A program made the position numbers and the translations under genes. The notes under the pieces were generated by a model that saw only the letters and a program-made list of their open reading frames with translations, ran no database searches and was not told the DNA's origin. From the NCBI GenBank assembly GCA_026709985.1, contig JAPORY010000100.1, forward strand, positions 1 to 32,236: a stretch of 32,236 nucleotides of DNA, given 5' to 3'. This DNA comes from Aestuariivita sp. (GTDB lineage Bacteria > Pseudomonadota > Alphaproteobacteria > Rhodobacterales > Rhodobacteraceae). Shown one piece after another: positions 18,318 through 27,212 of the stretch. Each line of letters begins with the position of its first letter. The stretch's first letter is position 1.

Positions 18318-19073
18318 CTAATGCCAAGTCAATTCTGATCCCTCACGCAGAATACAATTAACCTCGGGGCGATAGCTTTCGGCATCCTTCATGTGCCGGG
18401 TACCCGTGTGCAGTATGAGCGGCGAGAGCAACCGAAGCCCTCTATCAGTGTCTTTTCGAGCCCGGACGAGCACGAGACGGGCTGCCTGATTGGAGCGTGC
18501 GGCAATTGGTAGAACCGCCAGAGTTCCCAATCGACCTTTCAGCGCATTCAATAACTCCGAAAGACGTGCGGCCGGATAAATCACGAAGAAGTGACCCTTC
18601 GGCACCAGCTGTTGCATCGCAATTTCAATCCACACATCAAGCGGCGTCTGGCCGCTCAAGGCGGCTTCGCGTTCGGTGTTTTTGGACGCTTTACGTGTCC
18701 TTGGATCGAAATATGGCGGATTAGCAATCACATGATCGAACTTCTGGCGTTGCAAATTTTGCGGAAGGTTGGCAATGTCGGCGCCGATGACATCCATGCT
18801 AAAATTCAAATCCCGTGCATTGCGTCTTGCCAACTCGGCATACGCAGACTGGCGTTCGATCCCGGTTAACGATAGACTACGAACCCGCGTAGCCAAACAG
18901 AATGAGACGGCTCCAACGCCACACCCTAAGTCCAATACTGATTGTCCCTCCAGTGCTGTAACGGCCGCTGCGAGTAAGACCGAATCAATGCCCGCACGGA
19001 ATCCGTTCTGCGGCTGCCAAAGATGCAATCGTCCGCCCAAGAATGCGTCACGGGTAAGATGGTCACGCTTCAA
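18318..19073 (-). CDS. tRNA1(Val) (adenine(37)-N6)-methyltransferase family protein
   Basis: A 251-residue SAM-dependent methyltransferase of the TrmN6/YfiC type, which methylates N6 of A37 beside the anticodon of a valine tRNA. The start LTRDAFLGGRLHLWQPQNGFRAGIDSVLL... is characteristic; the nucleotide-binding motif VLDLGCGVGAVS lies near residue 45 and the catalytic motif ANPPYFDP near 115. It overlaps the DUF2007 gene by four bases (start inside the stop region), so the two are translationally coupled. The pair stands divergent to the polyprenyl synthase gene, an arrangement I recall from rhodobacterial genomes. The exact tRNA substrate is inferred from family. Confidence 0.88.
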   Translation of the reverse strand: MKRDHLTRDAFLGGRLHLWQPQNGFRAGIDSVLLAAAVTALEGQSVLDLGCGVGAVSFCLATRVRSLSLTGIERQSAYAELARRNARDLNFSMDVIGADIANLPQNLQRQKFDHVIANPPYFDPRTRKASKNTEREAALSGQTPLDVWIEIAMQQLVPKGHFFVIYPAARLSELLNALKGRLGTLAVLPIAARSNQAARLVLVRARKDTDRGLRLLSPLILHTGTRHMKDAESYRPEVNCILREGSELTWH

Positions 19074-19282
19074 CTTAGTTCAATTTCATTGTCACGCATA
19101 ATGATCACAGCGCGTCGATAATCGGCTTCTCGAACCAAAATGCGACGCGGAAATATCCCAACACTGCCTTCAAGAATGCTCATGTTTGAATCCGCCTCAA
19201 AAAAACTTATATCCTCACCATTAAGAAGTGCTGTCGCGAAGGCGATCACCGTGGGATCTGTGCTGCGCAAGAGTTCTTTCAT
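19070..19282 (-). CDS. DUF2007 domain protein
   Basis: A 70-residue protein starting MKELLRSTDPTVIAFATALL and containing GIFPRRILVREADYRRA, matching the DUF2007 family, small proteins suggested to have a signalling or ligand-binding role but with no proven function. The frame fills the family's full length. It is the first gene of a two-gene unit with the tRNA methyltransferase (four-base overlap). Its ATG is only 54 bases from the divergent polyprenyl synthase start, so both promoters share that gap. Confidence 0.85.
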   Translation of the reverse strand: MKELLRSTDPTVIAFATALLNGEDISFFEADSNMSILEGSVGIFPRRILVREADYRRAVIIMRDNEIELS

Positions 19283-19336
19283 ATTGTCAAATTAACGCTA
19301 TAGTTGACACTTGTCGAGTTACCGGTCAGGGGTGTG

Positions 19337-20335
19337 ATGGATATCGCAGTCGTACAGCAACCGCTTCAACGTCTTTCTGGACTCTTGGCTCCGGAATTGC
19401 AAGAAGTAGACTCCCTTATTCGCTCGCGAATGACGTCGGAAAATGCGCCGCGCATTCCCGACATCACTCAGCATTTAATGGATGCCGGCGGCAAAAAGTT
19501 ACGACCCATTCTCACCTTAGCGAGTGCGGCCCTATTTAATTACAGCGGTTACGACCATATCCGCTTGGCCGCTACGGTTGAATTCATTCACACTGCTACC
19601 CTGTTGCACGATGACGTCGTTGACGAGAGCAAGCAGCGCCGTGGGCGGCCAACGAGTAATCTCCTTTGGGATAACAAGTCAGCGGTCCTGGTTGGCGATT
19701 TTCTGTTCGCAAGATCCTTTCAATTAATGACAGAAACCAACGACCTAGAGGTGTTATCTCTCTTGGCAGACGCCTCGGCAACAATCGCTGAGGGAGAGAT
19801 TTTACAGTTAACGGCCTCCCAAGACATTACAACAACCGAGAGTGTCTATCTCACGATCACGCGGGGAAAGACTGCCGCATTATTTTCCGCTGCCGCTAAG
19901 GTGGGTGGCATTATTTCGCAAGCGGACGAAGCCGCTTTGAGCGCTCTATTTACGTATGGCGACGCGTTAGGAATTGCTTTCCAAATTGCCGACGACCTCT
20001 TGGACTACACCGGCAAGGATGACACGACGGGCAAGAATTCGGGAGACGACTTTCGGGAGGGCAAAATGACCCTACCGATTATCAAGGCTGTATCACAAGC
20101 GACCGAGCCAGAATTAGCGTTCTGGCAGCGAACAATTAGTCACAACCAGCAGCAAGCCGGTGACCTCGACGAAGCTTTGCGTCTGATGAAGAAATACGAC
20201 ACATTAGCGTCAACCCGGGCAGAGGCACTCACCTGGGCAGAGCGGGCCTGCGACGCCATTGAAACTCTACCGGAATGTGAAATCCGCGATCTATTATACG
20301 ATCTTGCTGGCTACATCGTGAACCGTGCCAAATAG
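19337..20335 (+). CDS. Polyprenyl diphosphate synthase (octaprenyl/decaprenyl type, ubiquinone side chain)
   Basis: A 332-residue trans-prenyltransferase that extends farnesyl diphosphate with isopentenyl diphosphate to make the long ubiquinone side chain. The first aspartate-rich motif DDVVDESKQRRGRPT begins at residue 92 and the second is IADDLLDYTGKDD; GGKKLRP and ATVEFIHTATLLHDD are also family hallmarks. Chain length (C40 or C50) cannot be fixed here; alphaproteobacteria mostly use C50 (DdsA). The frame extends to a TTG at 19304, but the ATG at 19337 with CAGGGG five bases upstream gives the expected N-terminus. It converges with ispE, one base between stops; ispE makes a precursor of the same pathway. 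Confidence 0.92.
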   Translation: MDIAVVQQPLQRLSGLLAPELQEVDSLIRSRMTSENAPRIPDITQHLMDAGGKKLRPILTLASAALFNYSGYDHIRLAATVEFIHTATLLHDDVVDESKQRRGRPTSNLLWDNKSAVLVGDFLFARSFQLMTETNDLEVLSLLADASATIAEGEILQLTASQDITTTESVYLTITRGKTAALFSAAAKVGGIISQADEAALSALFTYGDALGIAFQIADDLLDYTGKDDTTGKNSGDDFREGKMTLPIIKAVSQATEPELAFWQRTISHNQQQAGDLDEALRLMKKYDTLASTRAEALTWAERACDAIETLPECEIRDLLYDLAGYIVNRAK

Positions 20336-20336
20336 T

Positions 20337-21149
20337 TCATGTTAACTGCGTCGGCACGACCCACCAATCTGGACGGCTCATAGCGATTTGTCGTGAAGCG
20401 TCGTGCGCTGCGACTAGGTCTGGATATAATCCAAAGCAGGTTGCCCCAGAGCCACTCATTCGCACCAAGTCGGCGTTGGTTCTAGCCAATTTCTCAAGTA
20501 CAGCGGCGATTTCCGGTTCAAGGGCGATCGCGGCTTGTTGGAGATCATTGCGTTGCTGTGCCAGCCAACTGATAAAATCTCTATAGCAATTGCTGTTCGG
20601 CGCTTCGGACATTGGCTGTCCGTCTTTGCAGGCGAGTTTCTTAAAGACGGCTTCGGTTAAGACCGGACGTCGCGGATTGACGAGTACAGCAAATAGTTCG
20701 GGCAAATTATCGACGGGTGTGACTTCATCACCAATGCCACGCATCCGAGCCGCACGTCCGACTAGACATACTGATACATCTGCTCCGAGCGACTGACTCC
20801 GTGAACTCGTGCCTTTTCCCGTGCCCCGCAAGACCGCAGCCGCGTCCGAAGAGCCGCCGCCAATCCCTGCCGCCGATGGTATATTTTTTTCGAGGAGAAA
20901 TCGGCCTGATTGCAAACCAGCGAGGCGGGCCGCCTGAAGAACGAGATTATCCTCTCCTGTCGGCACATCACCGGATTCACGGCCGAAGACCCGTAATTCC
21001 AGCCGCTGAGAATCTTCAGAATAGCTTAGGCGGTCACCGACCTTAGCAAAAAGAACGAGGCTATCAAGCAGATGGTATCCATCAACGCGTTGTCCGACTA
21101 CGTGTAGTGTTAAATTCACCTTCGCTGGTGCAAGTTCTTCAAAGGTCAT
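20337..21149 (-). CDS. ispE: 4-diphosphocytidyl-2-C-methyl-D-erythritol kinase
   Basis: A 270-residue GHMP-family kinase of the non-mevalonate (MEP) isoprenoid pathway; it phosphorylates CDP-methylerythritol. Evidence: LAPAKVNLTLHVVGQRVDGYH with catalytic Lys10, the ATP-binding loop PSAAGIGGGSSDAAAV, GADVSVCLVGRAARMRGIGDEV, and the C-terminal motif VRMSGSGATCFGLY. The open frame runs to 21329 inside the TPR gene, but the ATG at 21149 starts the conserved N-terminus; it overlaps the TPR gene's last 11 bases, so translation is probably coupled. The stretch after the glycine loop (RGTGKGTSSRSQS) is shorter than in E. coli IspE, as is common in this group. Confidence 0.93.
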   Translation of the reverse strand: MTFEELAPAKVNLTLHVVGQRVDGYHLLDSLVLFAKVGDRLSYSEDSQRLELRVFGRESGDVPTGEDNLVLQAARLAGLQSGRFLLEKNIPSAAGIGGGSSDAAAVLRGTGKGTSSRSQSLGADVSVCLVGRAARMRGIGDEVTPVDNLPELFAVLVNPRRPVLTEAVFKKLACKDGQPMSEAPNSNCYRDFISWLAQQRNDLQQAAIALEPEIAAVLEKLARTNADLVRMSGSGATCFGLYPDLVAAHDASRQIAMSRPDWWVVPTQLT

Positions 21150-22866
21150 CACCAGCCATTGATAGCGGTGGTGCCCCTTCTTCTGCAAGGAGGGAATCAA
21201 GACCGATGTCAATCTTGCGGCGAATTCGTTCTTGATTGACATCCGCGCTTGACTCGTCGACATATGACAGTGCCCGTTTCCACTGGAATTCTGCCTCGCG
21301 AATTCTGCCTTCTGCCCAGTAGGCATCACCCAGATGATCGTTGATCACTGGATCGGTAGGCTCAAGTTCTACGGCTCGCTCTAGGTGTTCAACGGCTTCG
21401 TCGTACCGACCAAGTCGGTACAAAACCCAGCCGAGGCTATCAACGATATGGCCGCTGTTCGGTCGCGCGGCCACGGCGCTCTGGATCATGTCAAGTGCTT
21501 CGTCAAGATTGATTCCCTTTTCGACCATCGAATAACCGAGGTAATTCAATACTCCCGGTTCTTGCGGCCGAATGGCGAGTGTTCTCCGAAAATCGGACTC
21601 TGCTTGTTCCCATTGTCCGAGGCGCTCATGGCTAATTCCGCGTACGAAGTAGAGATACCATTCGGATCTTGAGCCTTCGGCCGTCAGTTCGATTGCACGA
21701 TCATATACCGCCACCGCTCGCTTGTAATCCTTTCCTTCTCGATAGAGTCCACCGAGTGCAGAATAAACCGACGGTAAATTAGGATAATCCACAATCAGTC
21801 GATTGAGCACCTCTATGGCCGCATCTGACTTGTCGGCGCCATTAAGGGTCGATGCCCGTCCCTGCTCAGCCACTACGAAGTCTGGACTAGTTTTCGGAAC
21901 CAATTTGTAGGTATCAATAGCCAACTCAAATTGCTCTAACTCATCTAGAATTTGGGCAACGAGCAAAATTGCGTCGACGTGGGTCGGGCGGAGATCAGCG
22001 GCTAACCGTCCATAGATTAAGCTATGAATCGGTGCCACTTCTTGATCAGCTTCATCATAAATTGCGGCAAGTGAGAAAAACACTTCTGCAATTCCCTCTT
22101 GTACTGAGGTCACATGATCAAAGGGTAGAGTATCGCCTGACCTTAATATGGCGGCTTTCTGCGAAAGGCTGAGATCAAAATCCTTACCAAAAAACTGTCC
22201 CAGCACCTGTAAGGCATCGGCGTTTCGATCCAGCTGCGAAAGGATTTCGATTCGAGCGATCACACCGCGTCGTCCAATACTAAGCCCACCGCCCATATCT
22301 TCGGCAAGAATGGCCTCTGCCCGCTCAAAGTCTCCGACCAAGGCAAGTGCTAAGCCTTTGTGATACTTTCCGATGCCAAAAATATTGTCTCGGGCTGCTA
22401 ATTGATCGAAAGAATCTAGTGATTTGATGACCGACCCCGCTCCCTTATGAGCCCAGGCGACGATAAGTTCCTCTGCGGCGCCCACAAGACCTGAGTTCGT
22501 AGCTTGGTGGTTTAGGATTGAAGCAAACTCTCCAGTCTTTGCCATTCCCGATAGAATAACGAGGTCGGCAATACCGCTTTGTGCTCCTTGGTCTTCAAGT
22601 CTCTCAGCAATTGGTAACGCACGATCAACCTCGCCGATCGCCAAGAGAGCGAATACCATACTTTGTAAGAGTTCGTGATTGTTTGGATCAGTCTCAAGCG
22701 CCTGACCGAAGTAGTGCGCCGCCGCAGTATAATCGCTATTTTGGAGAGCACTGCGTCCTGCCAAATAGGAGCCATAACTCACGTCTGCTGACGCCATCGG
22801 GTTGCCGCTAGCAAACCAAACCACAAGCATTATCGTCAGTGATCGATGCAACACGCGCATGATCAT
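21139..22866 (-). CDS. Exported tetratricopeptide (TPR) repeat protein
   Basis: A protein of about 575 residues. The N-terminus is a signal peptide (MRVLHRSLTIMLVVWFASG, then a probable cut after MASA), so it acts in the periplasm or at the outer membrane. The rest is a series of TPR helical pairs, clearest at SYLAGRSALQNSDYTAAAHYF, then PSVYSALGGLYREGKDYKRA, GVLNYLGYSMVEKGINLDEA, HIVDSLGWVLYRLGRYDEA and VINDHLGDAYWAEGRIREA. TPRs bind other proteins; no partner is evident. The frame opens at a TTG (22869); ATGs at 22866 and 22860 are both possible and neither has a strong binding site. It overlaps ispE by 11 bases and lies downstream of ETF-QO, likely one transcript. Confidence 0.85.
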   Translation of the reverse strand: MIMRVLHRSLTIMLVVWFASGNPMASADVSYGSYLAGRSALQNSDYTAAAHYFGQALETDPNNHELLQSMVFALLAIGEVDRALPIAERLEDQGAQSGIADLVILSGMAKTGEFASILNHQATNSGLVGAAEELIVAWAHKGAGSVIKSLDSFDQLAARDNIFGIGKYHKGLALALVGDFERAEAILAEDMGGGLSIGRRGVIARIEILSQLDRNADALQVLGQFFGKDFDLSLSQKAAILRSGDTLPFDHVTSVQEGIAEVFFSLAAIYDEADQEVAPIHSLIYGRLAADLRPTHVDAILLVAQILDELEQFELAIDTYKLVPKTSPDFVVAEQGRASTLNGADKSDAAIEVLNRLIVDYPNLPSVYSALGGLYREGKDYKRAVAVYDRAIELTAEGSRSEWYLYFVRGISHERLGQWEQAESDFRRTLAIRPQEPGVLNYLGYSMVEKGINLDEALDMIQSAVAARPNSGHIVDSLGWVLYRLGRYDEAVEHLERAVELEPTDPVINDHLGDAYWAEGRIREAEFQWKRALSYVDESSADVNQERIRRKIDIGLDSLLAEEGAPPLSMAGDDL

Positions 22867-22964
22867 CAACCCGCGAATCCAGAACGCCAGAGCGTAGATA
22901 CTGTTTTACTGCGACGCAACATGAAAAAAGTCACCTTAAACGAAATCCGTGAACCGGTCCTGCT

Positions 22965-24614
22965 TTACATATTTGGATAATTGGGTCCGTCGCCACCTTG
23001 TGGCGTAACCCAGTTTATATTTTGACTAGGGTCTTTTATGTCACAGGTCTTGCAGTGTACGCAGTTCTGGAAGTTGATTTGGAACCAGGGCTTTTTCCCT
23101 TCTTCGTGCACGACCTCGTAGACACCTGCAGGGCAATAGCGCTGGGCTGGCTCGGCATACTTTGTCAGATTTACTCGGATCGGAATGGTCGCATCTGCAA
23201 GTTGCAGGTGCACAGGTTGGTTCTCGTCATGATTAGTCATTGAAAACGCGACATTGGTCAGTCGATCAAAACTCAAACTTCCGTCTGGTTTCGGATAATC
23301 AATGGGCCGATGTTGTGTTGTTTCTTCGGTTGCCTCGGCATCAGATTTCCCATGGCGGAGCGTCCCGAAGACTGACAGTCCTAGGGTGTTCGTCCACATA
23401 TCAAAGCCGCCCCCCACGAGTGCACCGAATAGCCCATATTTTGACCATAGGGGCTTTACATTGCGCACGCGTCGCAGGTCTTTACCGATGGGGCCCTTTC
23501 GAACCTCGGTCTCGTAATCAGTAAGTTCGTCTTGTTGGCGTCCTGCTTGCAGGGCCTTAACGGCAGCCTGTGCGGCCGCCATACCCGAATACATTGCATT
23601 ATGGTTGCCTTTGATGCGGGGGAGGTTCACGAGTCCGACCGAACAACCAAGTAAGGCGACACCGGGGGCACACATTTTTGGCATTGATTGGAAGCCACCT
23701 TCTGAGATGGCACGAGCACCATAGGCGATTCGCTTGCCGCCTGACAACAGCTGCGTGACCATGGGGTGATGTTTGAACCGTTGGAATTCCATGTAGGGAA
23801 AGAGATACGGATTTTTGTAGTTCAAGTGGACGACAAATCCGACATAGACCTGATTGTCTTCCAGATGATAGATGAAGGAACCACCTCCGGCATTGGAACC
23901 TAGTGGCCATCCCATGGTATGGGTTACGCTACCTTGACGGTGTTTTTCTGGGCTAACCTCCCAGATTTCCTTCATACCGAGGCCATATTTTTGTGGTTCT
24001 TTGTTGGTTGCTAATCCGAACTTTGTAATAACTTCTTTCGCTAGCGACCCGCGCACTCCCTCGGCGAGAAAGACATACTTGCCGAGGACTTCCATCCCAG
24101 GCTCGGTTTGATCATTAGCGGTTCCGTCTTTATTTAATCCAAAAACGCCTGCCACAACGCCCCGAACGCTGCCTTGTTGATCATAAATAAGTTCTGAGCA
24201 GGCCATGCCAACAAATATTTCAATGCCCAGTTCCTCTGCCTGTTTGGCCAACCATCGGCAAACATTTCCCATCGACACAATATAGTTGCCGTGGTTACTC
24301 ATCAGCGGCGGCATGACAAAATTGGGAATGCGGATTTTGCCCGCCTCGCCGAGCAGATAGAAATTATCACTCGTAACGGGGATGGTAATCGGCGCATCGT
24401 TGTCTCGCCAATCTGGTAACAGGGCATCTAATCCGCTCGTATCCAGAACGGCACCAGAGAGAATATGGGCACCAACTTCAGAACCTTTTTCCAAAATGAC
24501 GACGTTGAGTTCTGGCTCGAGTTGCTTGAGATGGATGGCCGCACTGAGACCGGCCGGTCCGGCCCCGACAATAACGACGTCATATTCGATTGACTCGCGT
24601 TCGCTCTGCGCCAT
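22965..24614 (-). CDS. Electron transfer flavoprotein-ubiquinone oxidoreductase
   Basis: A 549-residue membrane-associated flavoprotein that takes electrons from reduced electron-transfer flavoprotein (from fatty acid and amino acid oxidation) and passes them to ubiquinone. FAD binding is shown by YDVVIVGAGPAGLSAAIHL (GAGPAG at 17-22). The 4Fe-4S cluster ligands are Cys494, Cys518, Cys521 and Cys524 in YCPAGVYEV and NCVHCKTC. The C-terminus GGDGPNYPNM is strongly conserved in the family. The ATG at 24614 has AGGGAG six bases upstream; the frame's earlier start at 24656 lacks one. The TPR and ispE genes follow in the same direction, linking it with quinone supply. Confidence 0.95.
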   Translation of the reverse strand: MAQSERESIEYDVVIVGAGPAGLSAAIHLKQLEPELNVVILEKGSEVGAHILSGAVLDTSGLDALLPDWRDNDAPITIPVTSDNFYLLGEAGKIRIPNFVMPPLMSNHGNYIVSMGNVCRWLAKQAEELGIEIFVGMACSELIYDQQGSVRGVVAGVFGLNKDGTANDQTEPGMEVLGKYVFLAEGVRGSLAKEVITKFGLATNKEPQKYGLGMKEIWEVSPEKHRQGSVTHTMGWPLGSNAGGGSFIYHLEDNQVYVGFVVHLNYKNPYLFPYMEFQRFKHHPMVTQLLSGGKRIAYGARAISEGGFQSMPKMCAPGVALLGCSVGLVNLPRIKGNHNAMYSGMAAAQAAVKALQAGRQQDELTDYETEVRKGPIGKDLRRVRNVKPLWSKYGLFGALVGGGFDMWTNTLGLSVFGTLRHGKSDAEATEETTQHRPIDYPKPDGSLSFDRLTNVAFSMTNHDENQPVHLQLADATIPIRVNLTKYAEPAQRYCPAGVYEVVHEEGKKPWFQINFQNCVHCKTCDIKDPSQNINWVTPQGGDGPNYPNM

Positions 24615-24799
24615 TATGGTACTCCCTGAGCCTTGCTGGGCCGGCACTGCCCTCAATTAACTTAGATGCGTCTTTACAAGATCAAGCACAAAGACTGCAA
24701 TATATGACGAGGTTTTGTTTTCGAGGCAAGAATTTTCCGGTGGCAAGCTTATAGGCGCCAACGCTCGTAATTTGGCAAAGGGCGTAATCCTGACTGGCT

Positions 24800-24830
24800 A
24801 CCCATTTTTCAGCAAAATGGGTCGTTTTTG
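24800..24830 (+). terminator. Orphan hairpin followed by T run
   Basis: ACCCATTTT (24800-24808) pairs perfectly with AAAATGGGT (24814-24822) around a five-base loop and is followed by CGTTTTT on the plus strand. No plus-strand gene ends here, since the neighbours on both sides are minus-strand. It may end an unseen small RNA, stop read-through from the plus strand, or be part of the insertion element's left flank. Confidence 0.35.
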
Positions 24831-24942
24831 AGCGCAATTGGTTCGTCAATATATTTCTCTCGCCTTTGCCGCCAATAGCATTAACTTTAGGATTGATGGT
24901 GTTAACTTAGCTGGTCCTATGAATGGCGCTATTTTTTAGTCG

Positions 24943-26943
24943 TTATTTAGGCACTTTCCATTTACCGATCGACTTTTGCAAATAGCGATGATGCGCGTAC
25001 TTAACGCGATCATACTGCATACAGTCGGCAATGCGGGCCATGGTCGTATTGACAAAGTTCGCACAACTCTTGCTAAAGCCGAGGACTATCTCCTCAAAAC
25101 CGTCATAGGCCGCTTGTATCACATTCTTCTGGTTGGCTAATAGCCCACCTCTTTTCGTCAGACGATCAGCGCCGTTAACCAACGTCTCACAATCGTTTGC
25201 CCTTAACCGACCGAAAGCGACGACGGTGATACCAGCGGTTAGTTCTTGTTGAATGCCCGCTAGGTTTGCGCATGGAACGTCCCCAGCGATAGGTCCTGTT
25301 TAATCGTTTTGTAGAGTTCCGCAACTCTCCAGCGTTGCTGAAATAAGTCGGCCAACGCCGACGGCGGATACTGCTTCGTATCGAACAGGGTTGTCGCCAA
25401 GATCCATTCGCGCTGCGGGGCTTTGGATCGGCTGGCCGCGGCGGCAAGCTGAGCACGCGGTCTTGCGCCAGACTCTGGACAAACGCCGCAACTTCGGTAG
25501 TGGCCTGGTTTTTCAATCGGAACAACGGATGCAGATCCTTGTCAAGGTGATGCGCCAGCAAGGCCCGTGAGAAGTAGCCTCGATCATAGACGATAACATC
25601 GTTGGCCTGCAGCAGACGGCTATGGCGCACCGCCGCCGCTCGCGCATTACCGCCCAGTGACAGGTCAACGTCATAGGGAACTTGATCGGCTAAGCGATAG
25701 CGGCAACTCACTAATCCCGGCGGCTAGGCGGCATTCGCCGACGGGCGTTTATAGCCCTCGGGTTGTAACACTTTTGGTCAGTTGAACTTGCTGCCATCGA
25801 CGGCGGCGGCTGATACCGGTTGCGGTTGGTATAAGGGTACCCGATAGGTCTGACATTGGCGCCAGAGTTGCGATAGGGTGATGGCGTAGCCTTGGCGGTT
25901 CGGGGCGATGACCAGCCGAAAGACAAACAGGATAATCAGCAAGCTGTTGATCGCCCGCCGGCGGCCTTGCCATTTCGCATCATAGGCCGCCGCGATGGTG
26001 GTGGTGGCAATCACCGGTTGCCAAGTCTGGACGATTTGAGGGTCAATCGCGGCGCCTTGTCGCAGTTCCTGGCGCGCTTGATTAGGGGCTGGGTGCCGTG
26101 GTTGGCGGCAGAGAAGGCGCTTAAAGTCCGGCACCAACGGCTTCCAGTAGACGTCCTTTTGGGTCTTGCCCTGCCGCGGTTTGGTTTGACCAATCCGTTG
26201 CCAGCCGGCGGCGCGGTAGCAACTACCGGTAAACCGGCTGGTATCAACAAAGGTCTCCAGGAGCAGCGGGCGGAAATCATACTTCTGCTGCCGATCGTCG
26301 GCTAAGCGGCGGGCCGCCATGGCTAACGCCATTGAGGCCAGATTGCGGATCTTGACCCCATCGAAGATCACGAAGCAGGAATTGACCACCACCAAATGCC
26401 GGGTCTTATTCTTTTGCGCCTGGCTCCAACCAATGGCTTGATCACGGCAGCTTAGATTGCGGATAATGCTTTCAAACAAGAGGCCGCCGAGTAGGCGTTG
26501 CTGACCGTCAACAATGAAGTACTTCAGTTGCCAAGCGAACGGGTGTTTGTAGCCGAGGTAGTGATGATAGTCGACCGAGGCGTTCTAGATCTTTACGTCT
26601 TCCGGGTCTTCGACCGGTTTGAGTGTGATCGGTTCGAAATCTGACAGGGGGCCTTCGACTTTGGTCTTTCGAAGTGCCAGGGCATGATCGATTTTGGCGG
26701 TTTGAACGGCAGCGTTAAGACGCCCTGCTGTTCGAGGATTTCGAGCGCGGCGAGACAGGGTCGATACTTCTGCCCGCTATCTGGATTGCGCCATTTCAGG
26801 GCGTTTGCCACCCGCATCGCCAATTTTGTTCGACTGATGCCGGCGCCATCATTGATGATCTCTTGGATCGCTTGGATATGCTGGGCGGCAAAACGCTTGC
26901 CAAAAAAGGTGAGCGACTTGAAGGTTTTGGCGTTAACGGTCAT
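24943..26943 (-). pseudogene. DUF4338 (DruA-like)-DDE transposase fusion, multiply broken
   Basis: Joined across frames, one protein runs from ATG 26943 to the stop at 24943. The N-terminal region (SRTKLAMRVANALKW, then YHHYLGYKHPFAWQLKY, RDQAIGWSQAQKNKT and LLETFVDTSRFTGSCYRAAG) matches DUF4338, the Druantia DruA domain. An IS4-type transposase follows: KWQGRRRAINSLLIILFVFR, AVDGSKFN (first catalytic Asp), DVIVYDRGYFSRALL (second) and, in another frame, QQRWRVAELYKTIKQDLSLG (YREK-like Glu region). Lesions read directly: frameshift near 26697, TAG 26585-26587 (probably an old Trp codon), TGA 25778-25780, TAG 25724-25726, frameshifts near 25418 and 25262. Residues expected between PQPVSAAA and VDGSKFN are missing, so there is an internal deletion. 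It looks more GC-rich than its neighbours, suggesting transfer. Confidence 0.82.
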
Positions 26944-26988
26944 GGTTGCGTCTCCTCGGACCAGTCTTGGAGACAGTTAGCGGCAACC
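26944..26988 (-). promoter_or_regulatory. Hairpin masking the transposase ribosome binding site
   Basis: On the minus-strand message, GGTTGC...GTCTCC pairs with GGAGAC-GCAACC, which ends right at the transposase ATG. The second arm contains the ribosome binding site GGAG. Two 6-bp stems are separated by an 8-base bulge on one side only. Such masking in transcripts entering from outside is known for other insertion sequences (IS10, IS50). Confidence 0.5.
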
Positions 26989-27212
26989 TTTGTTCAAGTT
27001 AAGCAAGAAATTGAGTCGGCAGCAAGAAAGTAGCAAATCGGATAAAATACAGATTGTCAGCGCCTTAGGAGTCTACTGCTGCTGATTTTTTGGCTGTAGA
27101 TCTCAATCTACGCAAAATTAATGCTGTTGGGGGACGTACCTAAAGGTCATATTAATAGAATTTGTAGCGATGTATATAACCGTTGGGCAGAGATTTACGA
27201 AAGGGTGCGCTT

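Larger units (their letters stand above)
24943..26988 (-). mobile_element. Decayed IS4-like insertion element
   Basis: The span is the transposase pseudogene plus its leader hairpin; true ends are not fixed. I searched both flanks for terminal inverted repeats and a target duplication and found only a weak match (see rejected items). The element splits the region between ETF-QO and the AAA ATPase. Its many lesions show it can no longer move by itself. Confidence 0.7.

Noticed and set aside
24751..27070. Candidate terminal inverted repeats of the insertion element (TAGGCGCCAAC near 24753 and the complement of GTCAGCGCCTTA near 27057)
   Set aside because: Only about six bases match without interruption and no target duplication flanks them, so the element's ends stay undefined.
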